The notes under the pieces: model-generated | The model's input: the letters and a program-made list of their open reading frames with translations, nothing else | What the model was told of the DNA's origin: nothing | The model's database searches: none | Assembly (NCBI GenBank): GCA_049969715.1 | Contig: JBMFOH010000004.1 | Coordinates: 1-36,600 of the forward strand | DNA length: 36,600 nt | Source of the DNA: JBMFOH01 sp049969715 [NCBI: bacterium] | GTDB taxonomy: Bacteria; DUMJ01 | Reading direction: 5' to 3' | Shown here: positions 6,753 to 14,867 of the stretch, one piece after another | Numbering within the stretch: position 1 is the stretch's first letter | How the letters are laid out: every line of letters starts with the position of its first letter | Made by a program: the position numbers and the translations under genes

Positions 6753-8828
6753 ATGAAGCTAGAACCTAGTAAGATTAGAAATGTAGTATTACTTTCCCAT
6801 GGTGGTGTGGGAAAGACCTCTTTAGCGGATGCTATACTCTTTAATACAAGGTTAGTAGACCGTCTTGGTAGTGTAGATGCCGGAAACAGCAATGTAGATT
6901 ATGAGCCAGAAGAGATAAAAAGGAAGACAACTATTCTGCTCAAGGTATTACCTATCCCATGGAAAGATTGTAAGATCAATTTAATAGATACCCCTGGATA
7001 TTCTGACTTTATAGGAGAAGTTTTGTCAGGTGTTAAAGTGGCGGAAGGAGCAGTAGTTTTAGTCTGTGCAAGCTCAGGTGTACAAGTCAATACCGAAACC
7101 CTTTGGGAGATGTTAGATGATATCCAGAAACCCAGATTAATCTTTTTAAATAGAATCGACAGAGAGGGCGCAAACTTCGCAAAGGTCTATAATGAAATTA
7201 GAGAAAAACTCTCAGAAAGGGTGTTTGCGCTTCAGTTTCCAATGGGGGAACAGACTCAATTCTCTGGTATTATAGATGTCCTAACTAAAAAGGCATATAA
7301 GCTTAGTGGAAATGGAAACTATCAAGAGACAGATGTCCCTCCTGAATATGAGAATACCCTTAATGAATTGAGAGAACATCTTGTAGAATCTGTTGTAGAA
7401 ACTGATGATGAGCTTCTTCAAAAGTATCTAGAGGGAGAGGAAATCACTGAAGAAGAACTCTCAAAAGGTATGAAAAAGGCAATAAGAGAAGGGAGGGTAT
7501 TCCCATTATTATGTGGTTCTGCCATTAAAAACATCGGGATTTCACATTTATTAGATGCAATAAAAGACCTTCTTCCTTCATCGGAGGAAGGAAAGGTAGA
7601 GGTTTTAAACGAAGACGGAAGTATATCTTATGGAGTAATAGAACCAAATAAACCTGCTTCTATATTTATTTTTAAGACTACAGCCGATCCATTTGTGGGC
7701 AAATTGGCGCTATTTAAAGTTCATTCTGGAATGGTCAGAGCAGATTCTTCTCTAGTAAACATAGGAAAAGGTGTAGAGGAACGATTAGGACACTTATCAT
7801 ATCCAAAAGGTAAAACCCAAGAGCCAACTGGAGAGGTAGTAGCAGGAGACATTGGAGTAGTGGCCAAGTTGCAATCAGTAGAAACGTCTGATACCCTATG
7901 TGATAAGTCTTATCCAATAAGATATGCCCCTATAAAGTTTCCTCAGCCCCAGTATTCGGTAGCTGTAGCTCCTAAGACAAAAGGCGATGAAGAGAAACTT
8001 AACAATGCACTTAATAGACTGCAGGAGGAAGACCCTACATTTATAAGCTACTATAATACAGAAACTCATCAGACAATAGTTTCAGGTTTAGGCGATCTAC
8101 ATATAGATGTTATCTTAGAGAGACTAAAGAGAAAATTTGGAGTAGATGTAGAGACATCTTTGCCCAAGATTCCATACCGAGAGACTATTACTACTAAAGT
8201 AAAAAAACAAGGCAAATACAAGAGACAGACAGGTGGTAGAGGTCAGTATGGAGATTGCTGGATCGAGATCGAACCATTACCTAGAGGAGGAGGTTACGAG
8301 TTTATAGATAAAATATTTGGAGGGGCTATACCGAAGAACTATATCCCTTCCGTAGAAAAAGGAATAAAAGAGGCGATGGAGGAAGGAGTTGTAGCAGGTT
8401 ATCCATTAGTTGATGTAAAAATATCCCTAGTGGATGGTTCTTACCATCCAGTAGATTCTTCAGACATGGCATTTAAGATTGCCGGCTCTATGGCGCTTAA
8501 AAGCGCCGTGGCAGAGGCAAATCCTGTTATTCTTGAACCTATTATGTACTTAGAGGTTACAGTACCTGAAGAATTTATGGGAGACTGTATAGCAGATTTA
8601 AACAGCAAAAGAGCAAAGATTATAGGGATGGAACCACAGGGTAAGTTTCAGGTAATAAAGGCACACGTTCCTATGGCAGAGATATTAAGGTATTCAATAG
8701 ACCTAAAGTCTATAACACAAGGCCGAGGAAGATATAAGGCAGAGTTATCGCATTACGATGTAGTTCCATCTAAGATTGCAGAAGAGATAATAGCAACAAG
8801 TAAAAAGGGAAAAGAGGTAGAAGGCTAA
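6753..8828 (+). CDS. EF-G-like GTPase paralogue with altered catalytic motifs
   Basis: The 691-residue protein aligns along its full length with EF-G: G domain, domain II, and the C-terminal [15 protein letters not shown] and GYPLVDVKI segments. It differs from the housekeeping copy in key loops. The P-loop is SHGGVGKTS (15-23) instead of AHIDAGKTT. Switch I reads KRKTTI instead of ERGITI. The G3 motif is DTPGYSDF, placing Tyr83 where EF-G has its catalytic His. G4 is NRID instead of NKMD. The GTP-binding lysine and both G3/G4 aspartates are kept, so GTP binding is likely while hydrolysis may be slow or regulated differently. Such EF-G-like proteins are widespread, and their role (stress, recycling or specialised translation) is not settled. 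ATG 6753 has GGAGGG eight bases upstream. Confidence 0.92.
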   Translation: MKLEPSKIRNVVLLSHGGVGKTSLADAILFNTRLVDRLGSVDAGNSNVDYEPEEIKRKTTILLKVLPIPWKDCKINLIDTPGYSDFIGEVLSGVKVAEGAVVLVCASSGVQVNTETLWEMLDDIQKPRLIFLNRIDREGANFAKVYNEIREKLSERVFALQFPMGEQTQFSGIIDVLTKKAYKLSGNGNYQETDVPPEYENTLNELREHLVESVVETDDELLQKYLEGEEITEEELSKGMKKAIREGRVFPLLCGSAIKNIGISHLLDAIKDLLPSSEEGKVEVLNEDGSISYGVIEPNKPASIFIFKTTADPFVGKLALFKVHSGMVRADSSLVNIGKGVEERLGHLSYPKGKTQEPTGEVVAGDIGVVAKLQSVETSDTLCDKSYPIRYAPIKFPQPQYSVAVAPKTKGDEEKLNNALNRLQEEDPTFISYYNTETHQTIVSGLGDLHIDVILERLKRKFGVDVETSLPKIPYRETITTKVKKQGKYKRQTGGRGQYGDCWIEIEPLPRGGGYEFIDKIFGGAIPKNYIPSVEKGIKEAMEEGVVAGYPLVDVKISLVDGSYHPVDSSDMAFKIAGSMALKSAVAEANPVILEPIMYLEVTVPEEFMGDCIADLNSKRAKIIGMEPQGKFQVIKAHVPMAEILRYSIDLKSITQGRGRYKAELSHYDVVPSKIAEEIIATSKKGKEVEG

Positions 8829-8836
8829 GAGAGCAT

Positions 8837-9793
8837 ATGACAAAGAGAAAGATGTTTATTGTTATAGGGGTAGTTTTTTCTTTAGTGCTAGTAATTGTAT
8901 TAGGGGGGTGGCTATTCCTCTTCTATAAAAGTGGTGGGAATATAGAAGATTTATTCATTCATCCTTCTCATATAGTAACTTTTACCCAGAAGATGTTTTA
9001 TGGCCCACCAGCCTTTAATATCGTCCTCTTAGGAAAGGACTATGACTATGATAATACCGGAAGACGGCTTGAAACTGGAAGGACAGACACCATTATAGTA
9101 TTCCATATAGATTGTAATGCAAAAAGGATAGTCGGAATATCTATACCAAGGGATACTCTGGTTGATATCCCTAATTATGGAGAAAATAAGATAAATGCTG
9201 CGTATCATATAGGAGGAGTTCCATTAGCACTAGACATTATCAAGACCCTATTAGGGGTAGATATTAACTATTATGCCGTTATTGACCCAGAAAGTTTTAG
9301 AAGGATTGTAGATATAATAGGGGGAGTAGACATCTATGTAGAGAAGGATATGAAGTATAGAGATAGTTGGGCTAAACTTAATATAAATCTAAAAAAGGGA
9401 CAGCAAAAGCTAAACGGAGAGGAAGCAGAAGGGTACATTAGATTTAGACATGATGCTATGGGGGACCTAGGAAGGATAGAAAGACAGCAAAAGTTCTTCT
9501 ACGCCCTTGTAGGCGAAGTGCTAAAACCCAATAATATAATAAAGCTTCCTACTATAGTTCAGGAGGCATCTAAATATATACAGACTAATATTCCTCCAGC
9601 TGAGATTGTATTAGTAGGGATATTCATTGCTAGAGAAAAAGGTGAGATAGAAATAAAGACTACCACATTGCCTGGGAATCTCAGTAGAGGCTATTGGATT
9701 CCCAATAAAGAAGAAATCACAAAGTTTGTAAACCAACTTTTCAATACAGAAGAATCTTCAGGAACAGCCCAGGCAAGGATATTATTACCATGA
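8837..9793 (+). CDS. LytR-CpsA-Psr family cell-wall ligase
   Basis: LCP enzymes move undecaprenyl-linked glycopolymers onto peptidoglycan outside the membrane. The 318-residue product has one N-terminal membrane helix (about residues 7-30) with the catalytic domain outside. Conserved elements are VLLGKD (64-68), GRTDTII (81-87), SIPRD (102-106) and a C-terminal arginine cluster in YIRFRHD followed by GRIERQQ (200-218). These Asp and Arg residues bind the pyrophosphate and metal in characterised members. It lies 8 bases after the EF-G paralogue, with a weak ribosome site, and its stop overlaps the next ATG (ATGA), so it belongs to a plus-strand operon. The polymer transferred cannot be told from sequence. 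Confidence 0.92.
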   Translation: MTKRKMFIVIGVVFSLVLVIVLGGWLFLFYKSGGNIEDLFIHPSHIVTFTQKMFYGPPAFNIVLLGKDYDYDNTGRRLETGRTDTIIVFHIDCNAKRIVGISIPRDTLVDIPNYGENKINAAYHIGGVPLALDIIKTLLGVDINYYAVIDPESFRRIVDIIGGVDIYVEKDMKYRDSWAKLNINLKKGQQKLNGEEAEGYIRFRHDAMGDLGRIERQQKFFYALVGEVLKPNNIIKLPTIVQEASKYIQTNIPPAEIVLVGIFIAREKGEIEIKTTTLPGNLSRGYWIPNKEEITKFVNQLFNTEESSGTAQARILLP

Positions 9794-10767
9794 AGATAGG
9801 AATACCAAGAGTTCTTCTCTTCTATAGATTCTATCCAATGTGGAAGGCATTCTTTGAGTCTCTTGGAGTAGAAGTCGTATCTTCTTCTATTACAAATAAG
9901 GAGATTATGGACCTCTCGGTAAAGGAATCGGTAAGTGAAGCATGTCTTCCAATAAAGCTAGCGTATGGGCATATATTAGACCTAAAAGATAAGGCAGATC
10001 TCATTTATATCCCTCGTATAGTGGGGTTAGAATATAATACATATATGTGTCCTAAGTTTATAGGGCTACCAGATATGATAAGGGCAAGATTTAGAGATAT
10101 TCCTCCAATTATAGATCATACTCTTGATAAGAGAAATTCTCAGACAGGATTCATCAGGGGGTTCTTTGAACTTGGCAAGGTCTTCACTAGGAATAAAGTT
10201 AAGATTCTAAAGGCTTATCTGAGAGGATTAAATGCCCTTAAAGAGTATGAAGCCAAACTAAAAGATGGAACCTCACCCATAGAAATACTGGAGAATAAGC
10301 CTCTAAAAAAAATAGAATCTACTCTTAAAATAGGAATTGTTGGACATTGCTATGAGATATATGATGAGTATATAAGTAGTGGGATGATAGAGACACTAAA
10401 TAAGTTAGGAGTAAAGATATTCACTATGGAATCTCTCAACTGGAGAGAGGTGTTAAGAGAGGCAAATGTTCTTCCTAAAAGGCTCTTCTGGACGTTTGGG
10501 AGGGAGTTGTATGGAACTGCTAAATATTTTATCAAGAAGAGGATGGTGGATGGGATCATCCTGGTGGTAGCCTTTGGATGTGGGCCAGATTCTCTGGTAA
10601 GGGAATTGATAGAGAGAGACCTAGTAAAACCGATAAACTTCCCTGAGATCAGTATTACTGTAGATGAACACTCTAGTGATGTAGGGCTCCTAACAAGGCT
10701 AGAAGCATTCGTAGATATGCTCACTAGGAGAGATAAGAATGAAAATTACCTATCCCCCGTTTGGTGA
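9790..10767 (+). CDS. HgdB/DUF2229-like iron-sulfur protein, first of a pair
   Basis: The 325-residue product begins MKIGIPRVLLFY and contains SEACLPIKLAYGH (Cys52), YNTYMCPKF (Cys87), GIVGHCYEIYDE (Cys187) and FGCGPDSL (Cys264), ending with DEHSSDVGLLTRLEAFVDML. This is the pattern of the 2-hydroxyacyl-CoA dehydratase D-component superfamily and of DUF2229, where Cys residues hold iron-sulfur clusters. In many anaerobes DUF2229 is fused with an activase in one very long protein; here the parts are separate genes. Its ATG overlaps the LCP stop and it overlaps the next gene by 29 bases. No CoA dehydratase substrate genes are nearby, so calling it a dehydratase would be unsafe; an ATP-driven reductase of the double-cubane type is another possibility. 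Confidence 0.85.
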   Translation: MKIGIPRVLLFYRFYPMWKAFFESLGVEVVSSSITNKEIMDLSVKESVSEACLPIKLAYGHILDLKDKADLIYIPRIVGLEYNTYMCPKFIGLPDMIRARFRDIPPIIDHTLDKRNSQTGFIRGFFELGKVFTRNKVKILKAYLRGLNALKEYEAKLKDGTSPIEILENKPLKKIESTLKIGIVGHCYEIYDEYISSGMIETLNKLGVKIFTMESLNWREVLREANVLPKRLFWTFGRELYGTAKYFIKKRMVDGIILVVAFGCGPDSLVRELIERDLVKPINFPEISITVDEHSSDVGLLTRLEAFVDMLTRRDKNENYLSPVW

Positions 10768-11821
10768 TGCAGGGATAGCTATACGGTCACTCTTAGAAGA
10801 CCTAGGGCATAACGTTGTCCCACCCCCTCCAACTACTAATCGAACCCTTTCCATTGGTGTTCAATATTCCCCAGAATTTGCCTGCCTACCTCTAAAAATT
10901 ACCTTAGGTAATTATATAGAGGCTATTGAAAAGGGGGCAGATACTATCCTAATGCTTGGAGGTATAGGTCCATGCCGTTTTGGATACTATGCAGAGGTTC
11001 AAAAAAGGATACTAAAAAATATGGGATATGACATAGATTGGATCACCCTAGACCTCTCTACTGGATGGATAAACCTTCTAAAGAATATAAAAAAACTTGT
11101 AGGAAAGAACAACATACCCCATATTATTAACTCCTTAAAGGTCGCATGGGAAAAGGTGCTGGCTCTCGATGAGATAGAACGCATTTCAAGAAAGGCTAGA
11201 CCGTTAGAAAAGAAAAGGGGAAGAGTAGATGATATTATCAAGGAGACTCATTATGAGCTAGAAAAGGCAAAAACCATAAGGGCAGTAAAAGAGGTAATGG
11301 AGGAATATAAAAAGAAGATAGGAGAGATCCCAAAAGAGCAGCTTGATCACCTAGTGAAAATAGGAATAGTTGGAGAATTTTATGTAGTTTTAGACCATTT
11401 TACTAACCTTGAATTAGCTAAAAGATTAGGAGAGATGGGCGTATGGGCTGAAAATGCCTTTTATATTGAAGATATAGTGCGTATCTATATCCCATTGATG
11501 AAAAGTAAAACACTTGAAGAAAGAGCAAAGATTGCAGTCCCATATATAAAACGGTCAGTTGGGGGCGAAGGACAACGTACCATAGCACATACTATAGAGT
11601 TTAAGAAGGAAAATTTTGATGGGGTCATTCATCTTTTACCATTTACCTGTATGCCAGAGATCGTAGCAGAAGGTGTTTTAGAAAGAGTAAGTAGAGACTA
11701 CGACATACCAACACTTACCCTTTCAATAGACGAACAAACTGGTATAGCAGGTGTGAATACTCGTATAGAAGCGTTCATCGATATGTTAAGGTCAAGAAAG
11801 AAGTGGAGGCTAGTAGATTGA
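10739..11821 (+). CDS. HgdB/DUF2229-like iron-sulfur protein, second of a pair
   Basis: The 360-residue product starts MKITYPPFGDAG and shows PEFACLPLKI (Cys49), GGIGPCRFGYY (Cys79) and LPFTCMPEIVAEG (Cys304), then DEQTGIAGVNTRIEAFIDML at the C-terminus. The three Cys contexts parallel those of the gene before it, so the two probably form a heterodimer or share one cluster site. A charged helical insert (about residues 140-205) lacks a counterpart in the first protein. The ATG at 10739 has AGGAG upstream and lies inside the preceding gene. The stop shares bases with the TTG start of the activase. The role is an inferred electron-accepting component; the substrate is unknown. Confidence 0.85.
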   Translation: MKITYPPFGDAGIAIRSLLEDLGHNVVPPPPTTNRTLSIGVQYSPEFACLPLKITLGNYIEAIEKGADTILMLGGIGPCRFGYYAEVQKRILKNMGYDIDWITLDLSTGWINLLKNIKKLVGKNNIPHIINSLKVAWEKVLALDEIERISRKARPLEKKRGRVDDIIKETHYELEKAKTIRAVKEVMEEYKKKIGEIPKEQLDHLVKIGIVGEFYVVLDHFTNLELAKRLGEMGVWAENAFYIEDIVRIYIPLMKSKTLEERAKIAVPYIKRSVGGEGQRTIAHTIEFKKENFDGVIHLLPFTCMPEIVAEGVLERVSRDYDIPTLTLSIDEQTGIAGVNTRIEAFIDMLRSRKKWRLVD

Positions 11822-12792
11822 GATACCTTGGAATAGATGTTGGTTCTGTTAGTACAGATATAGCAATAATTGATGAAAGGGGGACTCTAATTACAGGTCT
11901 TTATCTTAGAACTGGAGGAGACCCTATAAGGGCAGTAAAAGAGGGGTTTCTACAGATAAAATCCCAGACAGACCAGAACTCAATAGATGGGGTTGGAGTA
12001 ACAGGTAGCGCAAGATTTCTTATAGGAGCAGTGGTAGGGGCAGATGTAATAAAGAATGAAATTACTGCCCATGCTACAGCAGGACTAAACTTTAATCCAA
12101 ATGTGCAAACAATAATAGAGATAGGTGGACAAGACTCCAAGATTATTATTATAAGGAACGGAATTGTAGTTGACTTTGCTATGAATTCAGTCTGTGCTGC
12201 AGGAACAGGGTCTTTCCTCGACCATCAAGCTCAAAGATTAGGGATTCCTATAGAGGAGTTTGGGGATGTAGCGTTAAAATCTCAAAAACCTGTAAGGATT
12301 GCTGGCAGATGTACTGTATTTGCTGAATCAGATATGATTCATAAGCAGCAACTAGGACACAAAAAAGAAGATATCCTTTTTGGATTGTGTGAGGCATTAG
12401 TAAGAAATTACCTAAGTAATGTGGGAAGAGGAAAGGAGATCCTTCCTCTCATACTCTTCCAAGGGGGAGTAGCTGCTAATAAAGGGATAAAATTGGCATT
12501 TGAAAAAGCCCTAGGAACAGAGGTAATAGTTCCTCCCTATTTCTCCCTTATGGGAGCAATAGGGGCAGCAATACTAGCCTATGAGGCAAGGATAACTCAT
12601 ACAAATTTTAAGGGGTTTGAAATAGCTGAACAAGATATAGTTACTACAGGCTTTGAGTGTAAAGGATGTTCAAACCTATGTGAGATCACCAATATCTTCA
12701 TCGATGGGAAACTTGTAGGAAGACTTGGTGGAAGATGCGGCAGATGGGAAAACATTGAAAATAAGACATTAGAAGAGATCTTAAAACACTAA
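11818..12792 (+). CDS. BadF/BadG/BcrA/BcrD-type ATPase activase
   Basis: Activases use ATP to push a single electron from a bridging [4Fe-4S] cluster into a partner enzyme. The 324-residue ASKHA-fold product shows YLGIDVGSVSTD (3-14), VTGSAR, IGGQDSK (102-108), NSVCAAGTGSFLD (Cys126) and GRCTVFAESD (Cys165). The two Cys are the usual cluster ligands at the dimer interface. A C-terminal tail adds CKGCSNLC (Cys281, 284, 288) and Cys307, suggesting a further metal site. The TTG at 11818 is preferred over an in-frame GTG at 11803, because GGAGG at 11805-11809 lies eight bases before the TTG and overlaps the GTG. TTG overlaps the previous stop (TTGA). Partners are the two preceding proteins. Confidence 0.92.
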   Translation: MRYLGIDVGSVSTDIAIIDERGTLITGLYLRTGGDPIRAVKEGFLQIKSQTDQNSIDGVGVTGSARFLIGAVVGADVIKNEITAHATAGLNFNPNVQTIIEIGGQDSKIIIIRNGIVVDFAMNSVCAAGTGSFLDHQAQRLGIPIEEFGDVALKSQKPVRIAGRCTVFAESDMIHKQQLGHKKEDILFGLCEALVRNYLSNVGRGKEILPLILFQGGVAANKGIKLAFEKALGTEVIVPPYFSLMGAIGAAILAYEARITHTNFKGFEIAEQDIVTTGFECKGCSNLCEITNIFIDGKLVGRLGGRCGRWENIENKTLEEILKH

Positions 12793-13347
12793 AGACCTTA
12801 TCCTCTCATCCTCTACAAATTTAAATACTAATAGATTGTTTTTTTCTATCTCTCCAAAGGAGGCATCCTTTAACGTAAAGGAAAGGACCCCTGTACTTTC
12901 GTCAACAGTCATTGTATCTATCCTTTCTATAGGGACTTCCCTATATATGCCTATGATCTTTAGTCCAGTAGAGAGGTCAGGCCATTTTGATTTTATCTCT
13001 TGAAGCAAAAATAACTTTTCATCATCAGAAAGCGTTCTCCAAGAGATAGGAAAGCGTCTCATTGGTATCCTATTTACTAATTCTACCTCAGAGAATATCC
13101 TCAAAGGAACAGAGATATCAACTTTAGAAACCTTACCCTTTATCTCCTTTGGAGTAAAGGATGTAAGATCTACACGATCTATATTAATAGGATTCTTCTC
13201 CATCTTATACGAGGAGACATTAATATCAAATTTAATATCAATATTCTCTATATCGTAACCCCTAAGAGGCACATTAATTATATCCAGCTTAAAATCAAGT
13301 CCTAGGATCTTATATATGTCCTTTAAGAATGCTTGCTCTCTCTCCAT
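12781..13347 (-). CDS. Unrecognised protein, last gene of the flagellar operon (188 aa)
   Basis: I do not recognise this family. The protein is soluble with no signal peptide or membrane helix. It starts MEREQAFLKDIYKILGLD and is rich in alternating hydrophobic/charged strands (IDIKFDINVSS, VSKVDISVPLRI), suggesting a beta-rich domain followed by a mixed C-terminal domain (PISWRTLSDDEKLFLLQEI). It overlaps the gene before it by 25 bases, so the two are co-translated and probably work together. Its stop lies 12 bases inside the end of the convergent activase gene. Position alone suggests a flagellar or motility accessory role. Confidence 0.75.
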   Translation of the reverse strand: MEREQAFLKDIYKILGLDFKLDIINVPLRGYDIENIDIKFDINVSSYKMEKNPINIDRVDLTSFTPKEIKGKVSKVDISVPLRIFSEVELVNRIPMRRFPISWRTLSDDEKLFLLQEIKSKWPDLSTGLKIIGIYREVPIERIDTMTVDESTGVLSFTLKDASFGEIEKNNLLVFKFVEDERIRSLVF

Positions 13348-13862
13348 ATAATCTTAAATGCCTCTTCTAATCTAGAAAATGGCTCCATTATATCGAAATT
13401 CTGTCCTAACTCTAAGAGGATGGACACTATTTCCGGAAATCTCTCTCTGTATCTTTTCTCTAACTTCACTCTTACAGGAGAATTAGAGTCCATTTGAACA
13501 ATATAATCTCCTTCTATCTCTTTAGTATCCCCTATGCTGGGTAGAGGAACCCCCTTATATCTACTTATTGAAATAATAGGAAATGGCCATTTAGACTCCT
13601 CTCCAAATGGCTCTTCTCTTATAAAAAGCACAGTAGGTTTATGTTCTAGCGATTCTACCAAAGGAATTCCAACACTTTCAACCCTTATATATCGGTCTAT
13701 AGTGTTTCCGTAGAGTACTGCCTGTAATCTAGATGGTTTTATAGGCTCTATATACTTAAACTCTATAGGAATCCCTTTCTTATCTACAACAAGAATACCA
13801 CCTAAATAGCTTGGACCTTCAAAGACCCTAGTAATAAGGTATCCAAATAATTCGCCATTCAT
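13323..13862 (-). CDS. Unrecognised protein in the flagellar operon (179 aa)
   Basis: No family is recognised. The soluble product starts MNGELFGYLITRVFEGPSYL and contains LGGILVVDKKGIPIEFKYIE near the N-terminus, which reads like a small beta-barrel or roadblock-like strand pattern, and an alpha-helical C-terminus (LEEAFKIIWRESKHS). Strand patterns such as GKxGxPxEF are only suggestive. The ATG follows the stop of the PRC-barrel gene with no gap, and the gene overlaps the next by 25 bases. It is probably co-produced with both neighbours. Confidence 0.75.
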   Translation of the reverse strand: MNGELFGYLITRVFEGPSYLGGILVVDKKGIPIEFKYIEPIKPSRLQAVLYGNTIDRYIRVESVGIPLVESLEHKPTVLFIREEPFGEESKWPFPIISISRYKGVPLPSIGDTKEIEGDYIVQMDSNSPVRVKLEKRYRERFPEIVSILLELGQNFDIMEPFSRLEEAFKIIWRESKHS

Positions 13863-14552
13863 TTATACTTCTACTGAATTCATCAACTCTTGTAATCTAT
13901 TTAGAAGTTTTATCTTCCTTACTATCTGCCAGGTAACTACGTCTCCTTTAGAGGCAACTAATGTGCCATCATCAAGGACTATATCTCTAGTGAGTCTCTT
14001 ACCTATAAGATAGGCAGCCTGTTTTGCCTCAAAACCTTGAGATTCCTGCTCTTCCTCCTGAATTCTTTCCTCTTGGGCCTTTAAATCCCCTATAGAATGC
14101 TTTTCTCTCAGATCTAATAGAAGAGCAAAAGGTCCAAGGGCAATAACACTTTCTCTTGGAATGGGCTCTTGAATCCCAGATATCTTTACACCAGCCACGT
14201 CTAAGGTCTTCTCATCTATTAGAAGTTCCTCTATCTTACCTACCACATCACCATTTATACTGAATGCACTCAAACCTTTCCAATCTATACTATTTTGTAA
14301 GAGACTCATTATCTCTGGTAAGTCTACCACCTTTTCTAAAGATTCCTCAGAGGTAATGATAGCTTCCTTCCCTACTGCAGTTATATCTGCCTTTGGCAGA
14401 AACCTTACACCTGCATACCAATTTCTATCCTTCACTAAGAATCCAACTCCTGATATATCCTTCGTATCTAGAATAAACTCCACTACAGTTCCTAGATACC
14501 TTCCTAATCTGTTTAATACTGGAAGATTTAATATCTCGCTCAATAGTCGCAT
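13863..14552 (-). CDS. Tandem PRC-barrel protein
   Basis: PRC-barrels are small beta-barrels that mediate protein-protein or RNA-processing contacts. The 229-residue product has a first barrel (about residues 1-75; LLSEILNLPVLNRLGRYLGTV) and a second (about 88-150; SAFSINGDVVGKIEELLID), each with the family's G-x-V/I-x-E/D turn. A Glu/Gln-rich coiled stretch follows (about 155-175). The C-terminal segment DIVLDDGTLVASKGDVVTW resembles the turn-rich loops found in other large assemblies. No signal peptide or membrane helix is seen. It follows the small charged protein by 9 bases. A structural or adaptor role at the motor is inferred only from its place in the operon. Confidence 0.8.
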   Translation of the reverse strand: MRLLSEILNLPVLNRLGRYLGTVVEFILDTKDISGVGFLVKDRNWYAGVRFLPKADITAVGKEAIITSEESLEKVVDLPEIMSLLQNSIDWKGLSAFSINGDVVGKIEELLIDEKTLDVAGVKISGIQEPIPRESVIALGPFALLLDLREKHSIGDLKAQEERIQEEEQESQGFEAKQAAYLIGKRLTRDIVLDDGTLVASKGDVVTWQIVRKIKLLNRLQELMNSVEV

Positions 14553-14561
14553 CTTAACCTC

Positions 14562-14867
14562 CTATACCCTTATATCTATATTTTCTCCTAATCCAGGCTG
14601 ATGAACTTCTTCTCCATCAGAATCTTCCTTATTAGACTCTCTATGAAGAGGAGTATAATTCCTCCTGTTTCTTTCATTATCCATTACATCCTTGCTCTTA
14701 TTACTCTCCTTAAAGGTATTTACCTCTTTCTGTCGGTTCTCTGTTACCTGTTTAAAGTATATTTCAAACTGTCTACGAATGACATCTGGGGTCTGCCTTT
14801 GAACCTCTTTAATCTTCTCTAAATCTTGAACTCTCAAAACTGTTGGCTGAATCTCACCCATCCTCAT
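14562..14867 (-). CDS. Small charged flagellar-operon protein (101 aa)
   Basis: The product starts MRMGEIQPTVLRVQDLEKI and is highly charged, with no membrane helix. An N-terminal helix rich in Gln, Glu and Lys is followed by a probably disordered region rich in Asn, Arg and Asp, and it ends GENIDIRV. Short proteins of this style commonly follow sigma-28 and the DUF342 gene in Firmicutes flagellar operons, from memory and without a search. It overlaps the FapA stop by 4 bases. Function unknown. Confidence 0.65.
   Translation of the reverse strand: MRMGEIQPTVLRVQDLEKIKEVQRQTPDVIRRQFEIYFKQVTENRQKEVNTFKESNKSKDVMDNERNRRNYTPLHRESNKEDSDGEEVHQPGLGENIDIRV

Noticed and set aside
8837-9793. Calling the LCP protein a transcriptional regulator (old LytR annotation)
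   Set aside because: It has a membrane anchor, external catalytic domain and the conserved Arg/Asp set of wall-polymer ligases, and no DNA-binding motif.
9790-12792. Naming these genes as 2-hydroxyglutaryl-CoA dehydratase
   Set aside because: The superfamily fits, but no CoA-transferase or fermentation genes adjoin and DUF2229-type proteins have no proven dehydratase role.
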